Below are positions 1 to 9,539 of a DNA stretch of 64,000 nt, one piece after another; the stretch's first letter is position 1; every line of letters starts with the position of its first letter. The DNA comes from Leptodontidium sp. MPI-SDFR-AT-0119 (lineage: Eukaryota > Ascomycota > Leotiomycetes > Helotiales > Leptodontidiaceae), in NCBI GenBank assembly GCA_020726505.1, contig JAHLEZ010000009.1:434001-498000 (forward strand), given 5' to 3'. The notes beneath the pieces are model-generated. The model did not search any database, had not been told where the DNA came from, and saw only the letters and a list, made by a program, of their open reading frames with translations. Both the position numbers and the translations under genes were made by a program.

Positions 1-139
1 GCCTAAATATTAACTAAAGTAAAATACGCAAGAGTATAGTTTTCCTCCTCGAAATTACTAGGAAATACAGCTTATAAAGTATATAAATAAAGTATATATG
101 AGTTTATATTAATATAAAAGTAGCCGTTATTACCTTGTA

Positions 140-169
140 ACGTACAATCAGGTCACATAAGTTTGTTCA
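140..169 (+). repeat. Left terminal inverted repeat of Tc1-like element 1
   Basis: About 27-30 bp, complementary to 1441-1470. The mismatches are mostly C/T or G/A, as RIP would produce. Confidence 0.8.
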
Positions 170-257
170 CGTGACCAAACACAAGCCTTCACTTGATCAA
201 GCTATAACTTTTGTATTTCTCTATCTCAAGGTCTCTAAATACACTTAAATTGAACCT

Positions 258-1330
258 CTAGTCCTTCGTTACTCCTCCTCCGTTTTTTAAATAAGCCTCC
301 TATTTTCGTGGCATAGAATCGTAGAGCTTCAAAAGGAACTTAGGCTCAATTAATGGCTAAATCTCTTTAAGAGTAAACCTCAAATCTATAGCGTTCTTAT
401 ACTTGTATCGTCATTTGGCAATTATATCTTTGATATGTTTCTACAAATTCTTAATAGGATTGAGATCTAGTGATTGTGGAGGCCAAGTCATCTGATTAAT
501 GTGTTTGTTGTTGAGATATTTGGTAATAATCTTTGCCCTATACTACGGAGTATTATCTTCTTATATTACAACTTCGTCGCCGTATTTTGCTCGTATTATA
601 TTATAGAATAGAATAAAGTAGTATTGCAAGACCTATTTGTAACGCTTCACTGTTATATTCTCTCCCGGAGGGAGTAAATACAACGGTCTCATTTTGTCTC
701 CACAAAAACAACTCCACGCGCCAATAATAGTCCTCTTACTCTTGAAAGTAGGTCGTAGATTCTGATCTACGTACTCTTATTCCCTTCCTGGCCCACGAGT
801 AACGTTGAATGTTATCAAATCCTTTGCTACCTTAAATGTGACCTCATTACTCTAATACACCTTCTTATTATCTCGTCTAATAGCTTTTTTGCTCTATAAT
901 AGATTCGGCGCTTCTTTTTGTGAAGGAGAGTGAAGTATGGCTTCTTATGTGGTCGGCGCTTCGCTTTACCGAAGGATTTGAGGACTTTGGCGACTATATA
1001 ATAGTTGAGTTGATGGCTTGATTTGGACGGTGTTGCGAGCGCTTTTAGGGTCATACACGGCTCGTGTAAAGCAGTACGTAGTAAAGCTCTAGATTCTCGT
1101 GAACTAGGTAACTTTGGCCTCCTACTTCTTGGCTTGCTCTCAAACGTTGTAGAACTAGATTCCGTATGACGCTTAATAAATCGTGCGATCGTTTCCGTAG
1201 TATGTGGGGTTTTGTTAGAAATCTCCCGCGGCGAATAGCCTTCTTGATAGAGGGTCTAAATAATGGCTCGTTGAACTGGGGTGAGCTTTATACATCGCTT
1301 TTTGAGTGTAACACTTATTTTTGAAGTGTT
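258..1330 (-). pseudogene. Tc1/IS630-family DD34E transposase, RIP-inactivated
   Basis: Read on the minus strand, the N-terminal part shows a helix-turn-helix region (LYQEGYSPREISNKTP) near 1215-1260. The middle has the RRPHKKPY and GAWSCFCGDKM motifs. The C-terminal signature is MTWPPQSLDLNPIKNL near 455-500. Catalytic positions: the first Asp is Asn (SNEVTFKVA, near 830), the second Asp is kept (EDNTP), and the terminal Glu is Lys (NPIKNL). Exactly 34 residues separate the second Asp from that Lys, so the family is DD34E. Several former Gln/Trp codons are TAG or TAA. Family knowledge: cut-and-paste transposase acting on the flanking inverted repeats. No active enzyme could be made from this copy. 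Start and stop are approximate. Confidence 0.88.
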
Positions 1331-1470
1331 GTGGAAAGTGTAAATAAAGTAGAAGAAAAATTGAATTCATTAATTGTGTATATGGGTAGTAAGGGGTAGA
1401 ATGTCTTAGATTAAACGAAAACTTTATGAGTGTATAATTCTGCACAAACTTTTATGACTTGATTGTACGT

Positions 1471-2689
1471 AAGAAAATATCTTATTAAAGCGCTATTACT
1501 GTTTCTCTACTCTAAAGGTAGAGACGAAGATAAATATCGATTAAGAGTTAATAAAACTTTATAATTCCTAGAATTATAAAACCCCTATTTAGTCTTATGA
1601 AAAATAAAAGTTAAGTAGAATTATTATGAGGATAAGTAGCACTATTAAGGGGCTTATAAATCTTAGACTATTTTTAATTTAAAGGGGTCTAAATCTGGCT
1701 TTTACTACTTAGATCCTGAAAAAGGATAAGTTAAAGTAAATGATATTTATATTATATTATATTTCTACTTAGATTTAAGGGGGTAGATTTAGGCCCTTTA
1801 CTGCTTAATTAAGTCCTTTTATTAAGATTTAAAGAGTAACAGTTTAAATGTGGCTCTTTATTACTTTGGTTTAGAGGTGATTAATTTACGCCCCTTATTC
1901 TGTAAGTATATTATAGGTTTAAAATCGGCTCTTATACCTTTGTAGGCTACTAATACGAAAGTCCTTATAAATAATTATTAAAATAAGGGGTCTTTAATAA
2001 ATCACGGCTTAAAATAACAGACGACTCTTCAATTCCTTAAACGAAATGACGAGAGGAAAAGAAGAAAGAGACAGAACGAGGGGATAAATATAAGGAAGGA
2101 AACCTTAATTAAGAAAGCTTATAAATTAGGGAATGCGATAGTATCGACGTAGCTCTAATTATTTATAAGTCGCATTCGCCACTCCGTCGCATGCCGTATG
2201 CGACTTTCACCTGTCTCCCTAACCCGTGACCTCCATACCGTAACACTCGCGTAAGTAAATATTCTCGATATGATCTCACATGTGTAATACCTAGTGAAAT
2301 TTACGTATTCGTTGCCTATACGAGAGCGCCTCGTTACTAATACAAAATATATACTAAGTCTTTTTAATAACAAGGGGAAACTTATTATTTAGTAAGAAGG
2401 GATCGAAACCGGAAGTAAGAGTAGGGGCCAAAATAATAGATTCTTTCTTAAGAGGATTCTTATAAGTTAGGGCAAACGGCGGTTAGTGAATTATAAGTTC
2501 TTTTCGCAATGCAAGCGCAATTTAAAGGTTAATAATATAAACCTTTTAAGTAATAATAACTTAAGAACTAAGGTTCTTAGAGAAATCGCAAAAGATTAGT
2601 TGTAATCGTACTTATTTTTTAAGTTAATATTTAATAATAGGCTTAGTTTTCTCTTTTATTACGATCTCGTTTAGTGGCTTATTTAATTA
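1471..2689. other. AT-rich stretch without a recognisable gene
   Basis: Very AT-rich sequence with TA-dense runs typical of RIP. Short open frames here (for example 2155-2373 minus) show no family features. I see no tRNA, inverted repeat or LTR. It is probably transposon DNA decayed beyond recognition. Confidence 0.5.
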
Positions 2690-4440
2690 TCTCTTTATTA
2701 TCTTATTATAATATAATAAAAGTAATCCTTCTTGTATTTAGCCTTAAGCTTATCTTTTAAGCTCTTCGTCGTAGCCTTAAGCTATTAACCAAATTTCTTG
2801 TAGGCCTCCTTAGCCTCCTTAGGGGCTCGATTAATAAACGTGTAGTCCTACTTGATCTTACTATATGACTTTTTGAATTCTTACTTAAGGACGATAATCT
2901 TTAGATCTACGGCGAGAAGTTAATTTATTACTACTCGTAGGACTTCTTCCGGAGCACTAGGGTTATATTAAATACTTATATAAGTAGAGGCCCGGGTTAG
3001 CTTATTATTAGTAATACCGCTCTCGAAATAAGTATCTTATATATTAATTCTTATTACTTAATTATTATATACCTCGTTAAAGACTCTTGTAAAGGAATTA
3101 TATCTTATGACTTAATCTTGTATAACGTCAGAGGCCTTATTTAAATTAATTATTAACCTTAAGAAATTAATAATATAATATAAAATATATACTATTAATA
3201 GTATTAATATGGCCTCGGCGGAAATAGTAGCTCGTTAAGTTATCTTTAAAGCCTACGTTTCGCCTAAGACGATTTAAGTAGAAGGCATACTTCGAGGAGG
3301 GCATGGGTTCGATCTTCGACTTTGCCCAGCCGTTCGTAGTCCAAACCGACCTTTGAAAGACAGGTCGCTTAAGCTATTTCGGCTTTTAATAAACCTTTAT
3401 CGCCTTTACGTTTTAACTCCGTAAGTCCGTAGTAAAGAAGGGCTTAGCCGATGTATAGTCATCAATAAGAACCGCGTTATCACGAATCGCACGAGTTAAA
3501 ATGTGAGAAATTAAGTAAAAGATAAAGAAGGGATTTTCCTTAAAAAGAAAGGTCGTTTTATAAGAGTTAAGTTAACCCGTGTTCGAGGTAGCTTAGAAGC
3601 GTAATATACGATTTAGGCTTATTATCTACCTTTTTATAATTTTGTAAGTGGACCTTTATAGCTAGTAAGTTTCTTTCTCCTCGCTTCGGGGTTTATACGA
3701 TCTAGAGATAAATGTCCTTATAAAAATACGTCTTATACTATTACTTGGCCTCCTCGAACTCGCTAGGCTTAACGGCGTTTAAGTTCTAGCGCAGAGGCTT
3801 TTTATACCCGTCGATCTCGGTCGTGTAGCACTTATCTATATCCTTTATTATAGCGAAATTTATCTTATTACTATTATAGCCGCTATCTAAGCTAAAGTAC
3901 TCGTCTATGTCTTCGTTAGTAACGCCGTCGTCGCTTCTATTATTCTCAAAGTCGAATATCATATTGTTATCGAATCTAAGGCTATCGTTAGCGTTATTAT
4001 TATTATTACGCTTAGTCTCGCTATTAATGTCAGTATCGCTATTCTCGTCGTGATTACGATGCCTCGCTTTCCGGGGGTAGGCGTTCTTATTAGCCTCTTC
4101 CCTCTTACCAAGAGGGTCTTTACTAGCTTTACCCTTTAATACGTAAACAAATTCCGCTAGTTAATCGCCTATATAAGCTTAGAATAGTATTATAATAGTA
4201 ATATTGTGACTGTCGTCCTTAATAAGGAAGACGAATTCATCACGGGCCTAGTACTAGACAAGCATAAGAAGTAAGTCGTTTAGTCCGGCCACGGGCTTAG
4301 ATTTAGACGTAGTACGCAGCTTAAACTCGGGCTTAAGTGTAAGGTTTTTAAGAGAATACAAATCTATTTACAGCGGCGACTTAATACAATATCGAGAAAG
4401 TTCGTGATCCTCTTCAAGTACAACTATTTCGCCGGCTTCC
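2690..4440 (-). pseudogene. DUF3435 (tyrosine-recombinase-like) protein relic 1
   Basis: Minus-strand reading gives successive DUF3435 blocks: FKLRTTSKSKPVAGLNDLLL (about 4260-4320), ARDEFVFLIKDDSHNI (about 4200-4250), LAEFVYVLKGKASKDPLG (about 4110-4160), an Asp/Asn/Ser-rich linker (3900-4060), YFYKDIYL and NLLAIKVHLQNYKKVDNKPK (3620-3730), TRAIRDNAVLIDDYTSAKPF (about 3440-3490), and LTSYYFRRGHINTINS (about 3190-3240). The last block matches the family's conserved FRRG segment. A frameshift and many TAG/TAA codons follow. The C-terminal part (SAPEEVLRVV, then INRAPKEAKEAYKKFG) continues to about 2700. Family knowledge: DUF3435 proteins are tyrosine recombinase-like and include the captain integrases of Starship giant transposons, but many lie outside Starships. 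No target site or cargo boundary can be seen here. Confidence 0.8.
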
Positions 4441-5425
4441 AGAGCTCCGTCCAAAACCCACAGGCTAAGAGTTATACTTGTGTAAGCAATAGAACAAACC
4501 AAGCTAGATAATTACAGTGTTAGGTTATTACTTTTACTTATTTAGAGTCAAACAGGGGAGGAGTACGGAATATCAGGTGACAATTAACATTTATTCCTAC
4601 TTCTTAAACAGGCTTCGTGCGGCAATAATTGAAATTTCTAAGATCACGCCCGCGGTAATTCCGCGACTCCCGTACAGTTAAAAATTTGCCGAGGACTAGT
4701 GTTATCTAATTACTTCGGCCACTAAGCCACCCCTCCGCGGGCCCGGCTTCTACGGAAGAGGAATTAATTGATTCTAACTGCAACTAGGCTAATTAAATCA
4801 GACGTAATACATTGGCCTCGTACTCGGCGTAGAACGTTCGCCAACTCCAACAGCAAATAGGAAACGACTGCTAATCAAGTCTATATATAGATTGTTACAT
4901 GTTTTTTGCGCCAATTAATCCGAGTCAGCTTCAGAATTTGCGCAAGGCTTTATACGCCTTCTACTATAACGGCCGTAATACTAACGAGTCACCCCCGAGA
5001 ACGGCTCCGTTTTTAATTATAAATGATAGCTCTAATCTAGTCGTTCTTTGTTCGAAGCAACAAGTAACTAAACATAAAGGTAGGTGCCTCTTTCTCGTCG
5101 TGCGGGAAGAAATGGGATTCTCATTGTAAGATAAACTGCAACTATTCGATACAATGAGTATAAGTTCTGGCAAGAGCGGTTAGTGTAATTAATGCGTCCA
5201 AATGCTCTCACCTAAATAACGAGCATAAATACGAGACTTGCGGGGCTGCGAGCTGTCAAAAGCAGTAGAAACGTTGTTAAGTGTGACCTGATTATAATAG
5301 TATACACTACAAGATTTGCAAGAGATATAATAATTATCTAAGTAGTAAACCTAATTATTAGTAGAGCCCCTTCGCTAATAATATATGAACTAAAACAGTA
5401 GCTAGCGCCTATTATTAAATCTAAA
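4441..5425. other. Intergenic, no recognisable gene
   Basis: Mixed composition: a less AT-biased patch at about 4640-4870 (with CCGCGGGCCCGG near 4735), then AT-rich sequence. Two overlapping short open frames on opposite strands at 4899-5173 have no recognisable motifs and are probably chance. The patch upstream of the DUF3435 relic could be its old 5' region, but nothing proves it. Confidence 0.4.
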
Positions 5426-7252
5426 TTAATCTAAGACGGCATCGTTAACCCTGCCAAGCCACTCTTCTAACCCATTTTGCTGTTCATCTATAATTACACT
5501 ATTATCGTCGTTTACGGCATCTAACTCGTCGTCACTATCGTCTTCGACTTGTACCTACTTGTCCTTATAAACTTCCTCAGGAGGAACTCCCTTATCGTTG
5601 ACTATAACCCACCGAAATATGTTTAGCGATACCTCTTAGGACGCTTCCTAATTAAGCTAAATTTTAGGAAACTCCGCAGTTATTATCAGTTTAATCTTCG
5701 CACTACCTACTTTTAAAAAGTATTAGACAGTAACTTTATCAAATCTTCGATCTTCAATAATTAAACTATCTATAAGCTCCTAATTCTAGTGTTAATATTC
5801 TAGATAATATCTAGTACAATGTAAATAAGAGGCAACCCGAAACACACAATTCTACACACTACTATTCCCAAACAGTGCCTAAGGCGTGAATAGACGACTA
5901 TTATAATAGAAGTCATCTTCGACAACTAGAGGAAGGTATAAAAGGCGCCACACATCCGCTCTTCGAACTTTATCGCCCGATTCTTCACAAATATATAGAC
6001 TTAAACCTAGAATATCTATAAAAGACTACAAGCATTTAGTCTATAAGAAAACATTAATATTAAGGGGCAGTTTACCTCTTCTAACCTTACGAAGAATTGT
6101 TAACATTAGCCCACTAGTCGCAGCTCCTAGGAAAAGAGCAAAGATTTATAGTCGACGAAGATCGCATATAATAGCAAGGATTTCGTAATAAAGGCCTAGA
6201 GTCTTAATAATCCCTTTACCCTTTAGTACTTTATTTAAGATGAGATGTAACTAAGGGCTAACTAGGTTACATATAACATTAACTTCCTAAAACATCCCGT
6301 AAAGGCTTAATATAACGACTTTAGCGTTATAACTCAAAGTTATATAAAAAGAGAGTTTTTTCTTCACCGTAATTTATTCTAGTATAATCGATTTGGGAAG
6401 GGTGTTCTCCTCTTTAGCTCTAGTCTCCGTAGGGAATAATAGATAGACGACTATTACATAATAATTATACGTCGGAAATGTTATTGCCGTCGCCAAAGCT
6501 ACAAGAAATTAGCTACCTAAGTTATAAAGCAAAGAAAATTAAGCAAGGAGCTCGAAGGCCTTTCTAGACAATAGAGGAGTAGAACCCGTGAAATCCTTAG
6601 AGTCTAACACGTTTCTCCGCCATTTAATACTAACACAATACGTGTCTTCACGAGATACCGACTAAGGTGCCAAATACTCTCTATTGTCTCGCCGAGAGAC
6701 GATAGCCTTCCAATTATTGCCGGGGGCCAAGATAGCCGCCCACCACCAAGCAACATCCTCACCAACTTCGCTAATATCAACAATTGTCGCTAGAGCGCGT
6801 ACATGTTCTATTTCTTAGCAATACCGTGTGGCTTTTGAGCTTATATATATCATTTTGGCGTCCTCTTCCTATCCCTCTACTAAATGAGCGGAGAGGATAT
6901 AGCACTAGCCTAGAGCCAGAATTCCAAGATAACTTAGCATGTCTCTTTCTTCACAAGTAGTCCTAATCCATCGATGAAAACTGTCTCTACTAAATGTACA
7001 CGGAATCAGTACCCTAGTACCTATCTATAATAACCCTAGTATCTTTTTCTCCTCTTTAATATAGCCGCTTATATTATCTATAACACGCCAAGTGGAGAAT
7101 ACTTAAACACAAAGCGCTTTACTTAGAGACGAGCCGAGGTGACCTATATAAGTGCTTCTTAAATCCTTACGGATCGCAGGGACTCGGCCGAGCATATTTC
7201 GAGGGTTCGCGTACACAAGAAAGATTCTATTATAGTATTACGACATCGCCAT
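5426..7252 (-). pseudogene. Large uncharacterised fungal protein gene, RIP-degraded
   Basis: A frame of about 608 codons runs from an ATG at 7252 to TAA at 5426-5428 on the minus strand. It is interrupted only by TAG/TAA/TGA codons at plausible Gln/Trp sites. Visible segments include MLGRVPAIRKDLRSTYIGHL near the start, VGEDVAWWWAAILAPGNNWK, REDTYCVSIKWRRNVLDSK, GDKVRRADVWRLLYLPLVVE, and an acidic tail (VEDDSDDELDAVNDDNS). From memory these resemble a recurring ascomycete family of unknown function with a tryptophan-rich block; I cannot name a domain. It has been hit as hard as the surrounding transposons, so it was probably repeated: either cargo of a mobile element or a duplicated gene. No function is assigned. 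Confidence 0.6.
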
Positions 7253-8054
7253 CGCTATAAGGCGATACTAATATTCGCGACATTTCTCTATAGCAGTCTC
7301 TAATTACTAGGGATTAGGTTAGAGTTAGTCCTCGTTATTTCAGGATCTAATACACAATAATATGTTAACACAACCGAATGAGATATATAAAGGAGAGAAA
7401 TACCAGAGACAGGTCTAGCGGGCCCAAGACACTGCCAAGATGTTCTTCATCGAGTGTGGGCTCGAGTGCTAATTGAATAAGGCTTTCCATGGTGGATTAA
7501 TTTTATCTCAAATAAACAAATCATATGAAGTCACTGATGATAATGAAAAAAGAGCGGACGACCGAGAAGTTGTCAGCCTTAGAGTCAACCAGGCAGAAGC
7601 TTAGTCAGGCGTTTAGCCGCTGGACCAGGGGGTGCAATAGCCTGTACGTGTGGGAATTAAGTGGTCGATATTGGCGAGTCGCCGGAGTGCGAAGTCGTCG
7701 CGTTTCTACTCACAATTGTCCAATTAATTTCTTATAGAAAAAAGGTAAAAAGACTTGATAGCTATTTTTAAAGTATTGATAAAAACGGATTAGATTTTGA
7801 TTCATTTTGTGTTGTGAAAATTCGTGGTTAGTACTTTACTTTTGATGTTCCGCACGTGCCTTAATCGGCCACTTAATTCCCATACATACAGATAGCTCGT
7901 GGAACAGTCAAAATTAAAATCCACCCACAGCTTCTTAATACAACGCAAATAAAAATAATATTCTGAAGAGACATTTTGTTCATCGCAATCAACTCTATAT
8001 CCCAATATACTTTTGAGGCATTTAAAGGTGCGGCTGGGTTCTAGAAAACCGATG
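7253..8054. other. Region upstream of the kinase fragment, with an inverted repeat
   Basis: From about 7400 the composition becomes less AT-rich. Apart from the inverted repeat listed separately I see no gene. Short open frames at 7525-7737 (+) and 7802-8005 (-) exist only because both read through the repeat arms and share LYVWELSGR. Confidence 0.4.
7642..7891. repeat. Inverted repeat, arms about 37 bp, about 170-bp spacer
   Basis: Arm 1 (7642-7680) and arm 2 (7855-7891) are complementary around a perfect 13-bp core, GGGAATTAAGTGG at 7652-7664 and CCACTTAATTCCC at 7869-7881. Matches continue outwards with C/T changes. Both arms encode the same short peptide on opposite strands. The origin could be a small inverted duplication or the ends of a miniature element. 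Confidence 0.7.
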
Positions 8055-8430
8055 AGCTTTTAGAGGGCTGCGTGAGGCTATCCGGGGTCACAAGTCACTT
8101 CTTGAGGATGGGAAGATTCTTCATCGAGACATTTCCGAAAACAATATCATTGTCGCAAAATCTGTTACTAAGGGAGACCAAAAAGGGATGTTGATTAACC
8201 TAGCCTTGGCGAAGAAGTTGAACAGTCTACCGAGTGGAGCGAGTCACCGGACTGGCACCATGCAGTTTATGGCAATCGAGGTGCTTCAAGGAAAAGGCCA
8301 CATAAACCGGCACGACCTCGAGTCTCATTTTTATGTCTTTACATAGATGTGCATTCGCTATGGTTACGAAGATGTTGGGGAAACTTCTGGCCCACATCGG
8401 TCAATGGCGAAAAAGACAAGGGAATCTGGC
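8055..8430 (+). pseudogene. FunK1-type protein kinase, C-lobe fragment
   Basis: Plus-strand reading shows the kinase catalytic loop KILHRDISENNIIV (about 8108-8150). The Mg-binding segment is MLINLALAKKL, where Asp is expected in place of Asn. Next come the activation-segment block HRTGTMQFMAIEVLQGKGH and RHDLESHFYVFT*MCIRYG, with TAG at a former Trp. These are hallmarks of the fungal-specific FunK1 kinases. N-lobe and C-terminal tail are missing: upstream reading hits TGA at once and downstream ends in TGA near 8433. Loss of the Mg-binding Asp, an in-frame stop and missing ends make it a dead fragment. It sits in a GC-normal patch, so it is less RIPed than its neighbours. Confidence 0.85.
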
Positions 8431-9539
8431 TATTGAGCGACCGCTAACAAACATTGGCTCTCACCTTCCACGCATGTAAAAGGCTTGCCATGCGTTTAAT
8501 CTCGGCGAGGGCATCTTTTTCGAGAACTATACCAACCCTCAGTGATAGCTGATCTCGCAGCCGAACTGGGGTTCAAGTCTGACCAAATCACCAACTTGCA
8601 GCAGTATCCAGGGCGTGGGAATGCGCCAGCAGAACACTCACAATCGAGGCCCATCCTTGTCACCTCTGGAAAAGGCTTACCACGGACTGACCACTTGTTC
8701 AGCGCTTGATGATCATGAACGAGGTCGGCCCTTCATCTTCAATATTCCCTGTGTATTTGCCGTGTTGCGCCTATCGCCTCGTCTTGGGCGGCCTCTCTTT
8801 GATGTCTCTATTGCTCTGGGTCTAGACTTTCGCTCCTGCGACTCTGTAGGAGGTGTCGGCGCCTGTGTGGGCTTGCTTTACGGAACTAGATGGTAAAGAG
8901 AAATGGACGTTTCATGACCGGAATCTCGACACTTCCCACCCATCAAGTTCACGTGATCTCGCGCCGCCTTTGCTCAGGCTGGCTCAGGCCCCGGCTCAGC
9001 TTCGGCTTATGCCTGCTTACGTCTACTTACCTATTTCACTAGATATTGTTAACTTTTAACGAGGAGCCCGAAAGGGCCCCCTTTCCTAGCTAAGGGTCCT
9101 AAATTTACTTTTATAGTCTTTAATTCCTAGACAGTTATCTTCGTTTACTTGTCTTTATACGTAAGACCTTTTTTTGCTTTAAAGATACTTTGCACTGTCC
9201 TTTACGTTTTATTAGGGTTATATATTCTATAAATAACCGGTTTCCTCTTATTTTTACCCCTTTTCTCGCTTATTTTCTTACTTAACTTCTTATTTATTTT
9301 CTTGTAGTCTTACTTATCTCTTTATATATCTTTTACTTATCTTCTTATACGTTCTTATATACGTTCTTACATATCTTTTCACTTATATTCCCTTCCCCTT
9401 TTCTCCTCTTTTTAACCTCTCTCTTATTTCTTTAAGAAGACCTTCTTTTCTTGTTTTTACTTTAAATATTTATATTTGTATATATATAGTTTTATAAGTT
9501 ATAAGCACTAAATAGGCAAAAAGATATTAGAGAAGACTA
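8431..9539. other. No convincing gene; GC-normal then AT-rich
   Basis: 8431-9060 has ordinary composition and may hold the decayed tail of the FunK1 gene or unrelated host DNA. The open frame at 8615-8896 (93 codons) shows no recognisable motif. At about 9060 the composition switches abruptly to AT-rich, T- and CT-rich sequence (9090-9480) that precedes the second DUF3435 relic and could be its old 5' flank. Confidence 0.4.

Larger units (their letters stand above)
140..1470 (-). mobile_element. Tc1/mariner-like DNA transposon 1 (RIP-degraded)
   Basis: A 1.33 kb element bounded by inverted repeats. The left end reads ACGTACAATCAGGTCACATA and the right end, reverse-complemented, reads ACGTACAATCAAGTCATAAA. 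Target dinucleotide: TA on the left (138-139), AA on the right (1471-1472), so one copy of the TA duplication has drifted. The minus strand carries a DD34E transposase relic that fills the element, the usual Tc1 layout. Size and ends agree with a full-length but dead copy. Confidence 0.85.

Noticed and set aside
2155..2373. 72-codon frame in AT-rich DNA
   Set aside because: No motif, start context or neighbour support; decayed repeat DNA.
5281..5300. GTGTGACCTGATTATAA resembling a Tc1-like terminal repeat
   Set aside because: Partial similarity to the element 1 ends, but no partner repeat or transposase nearby.
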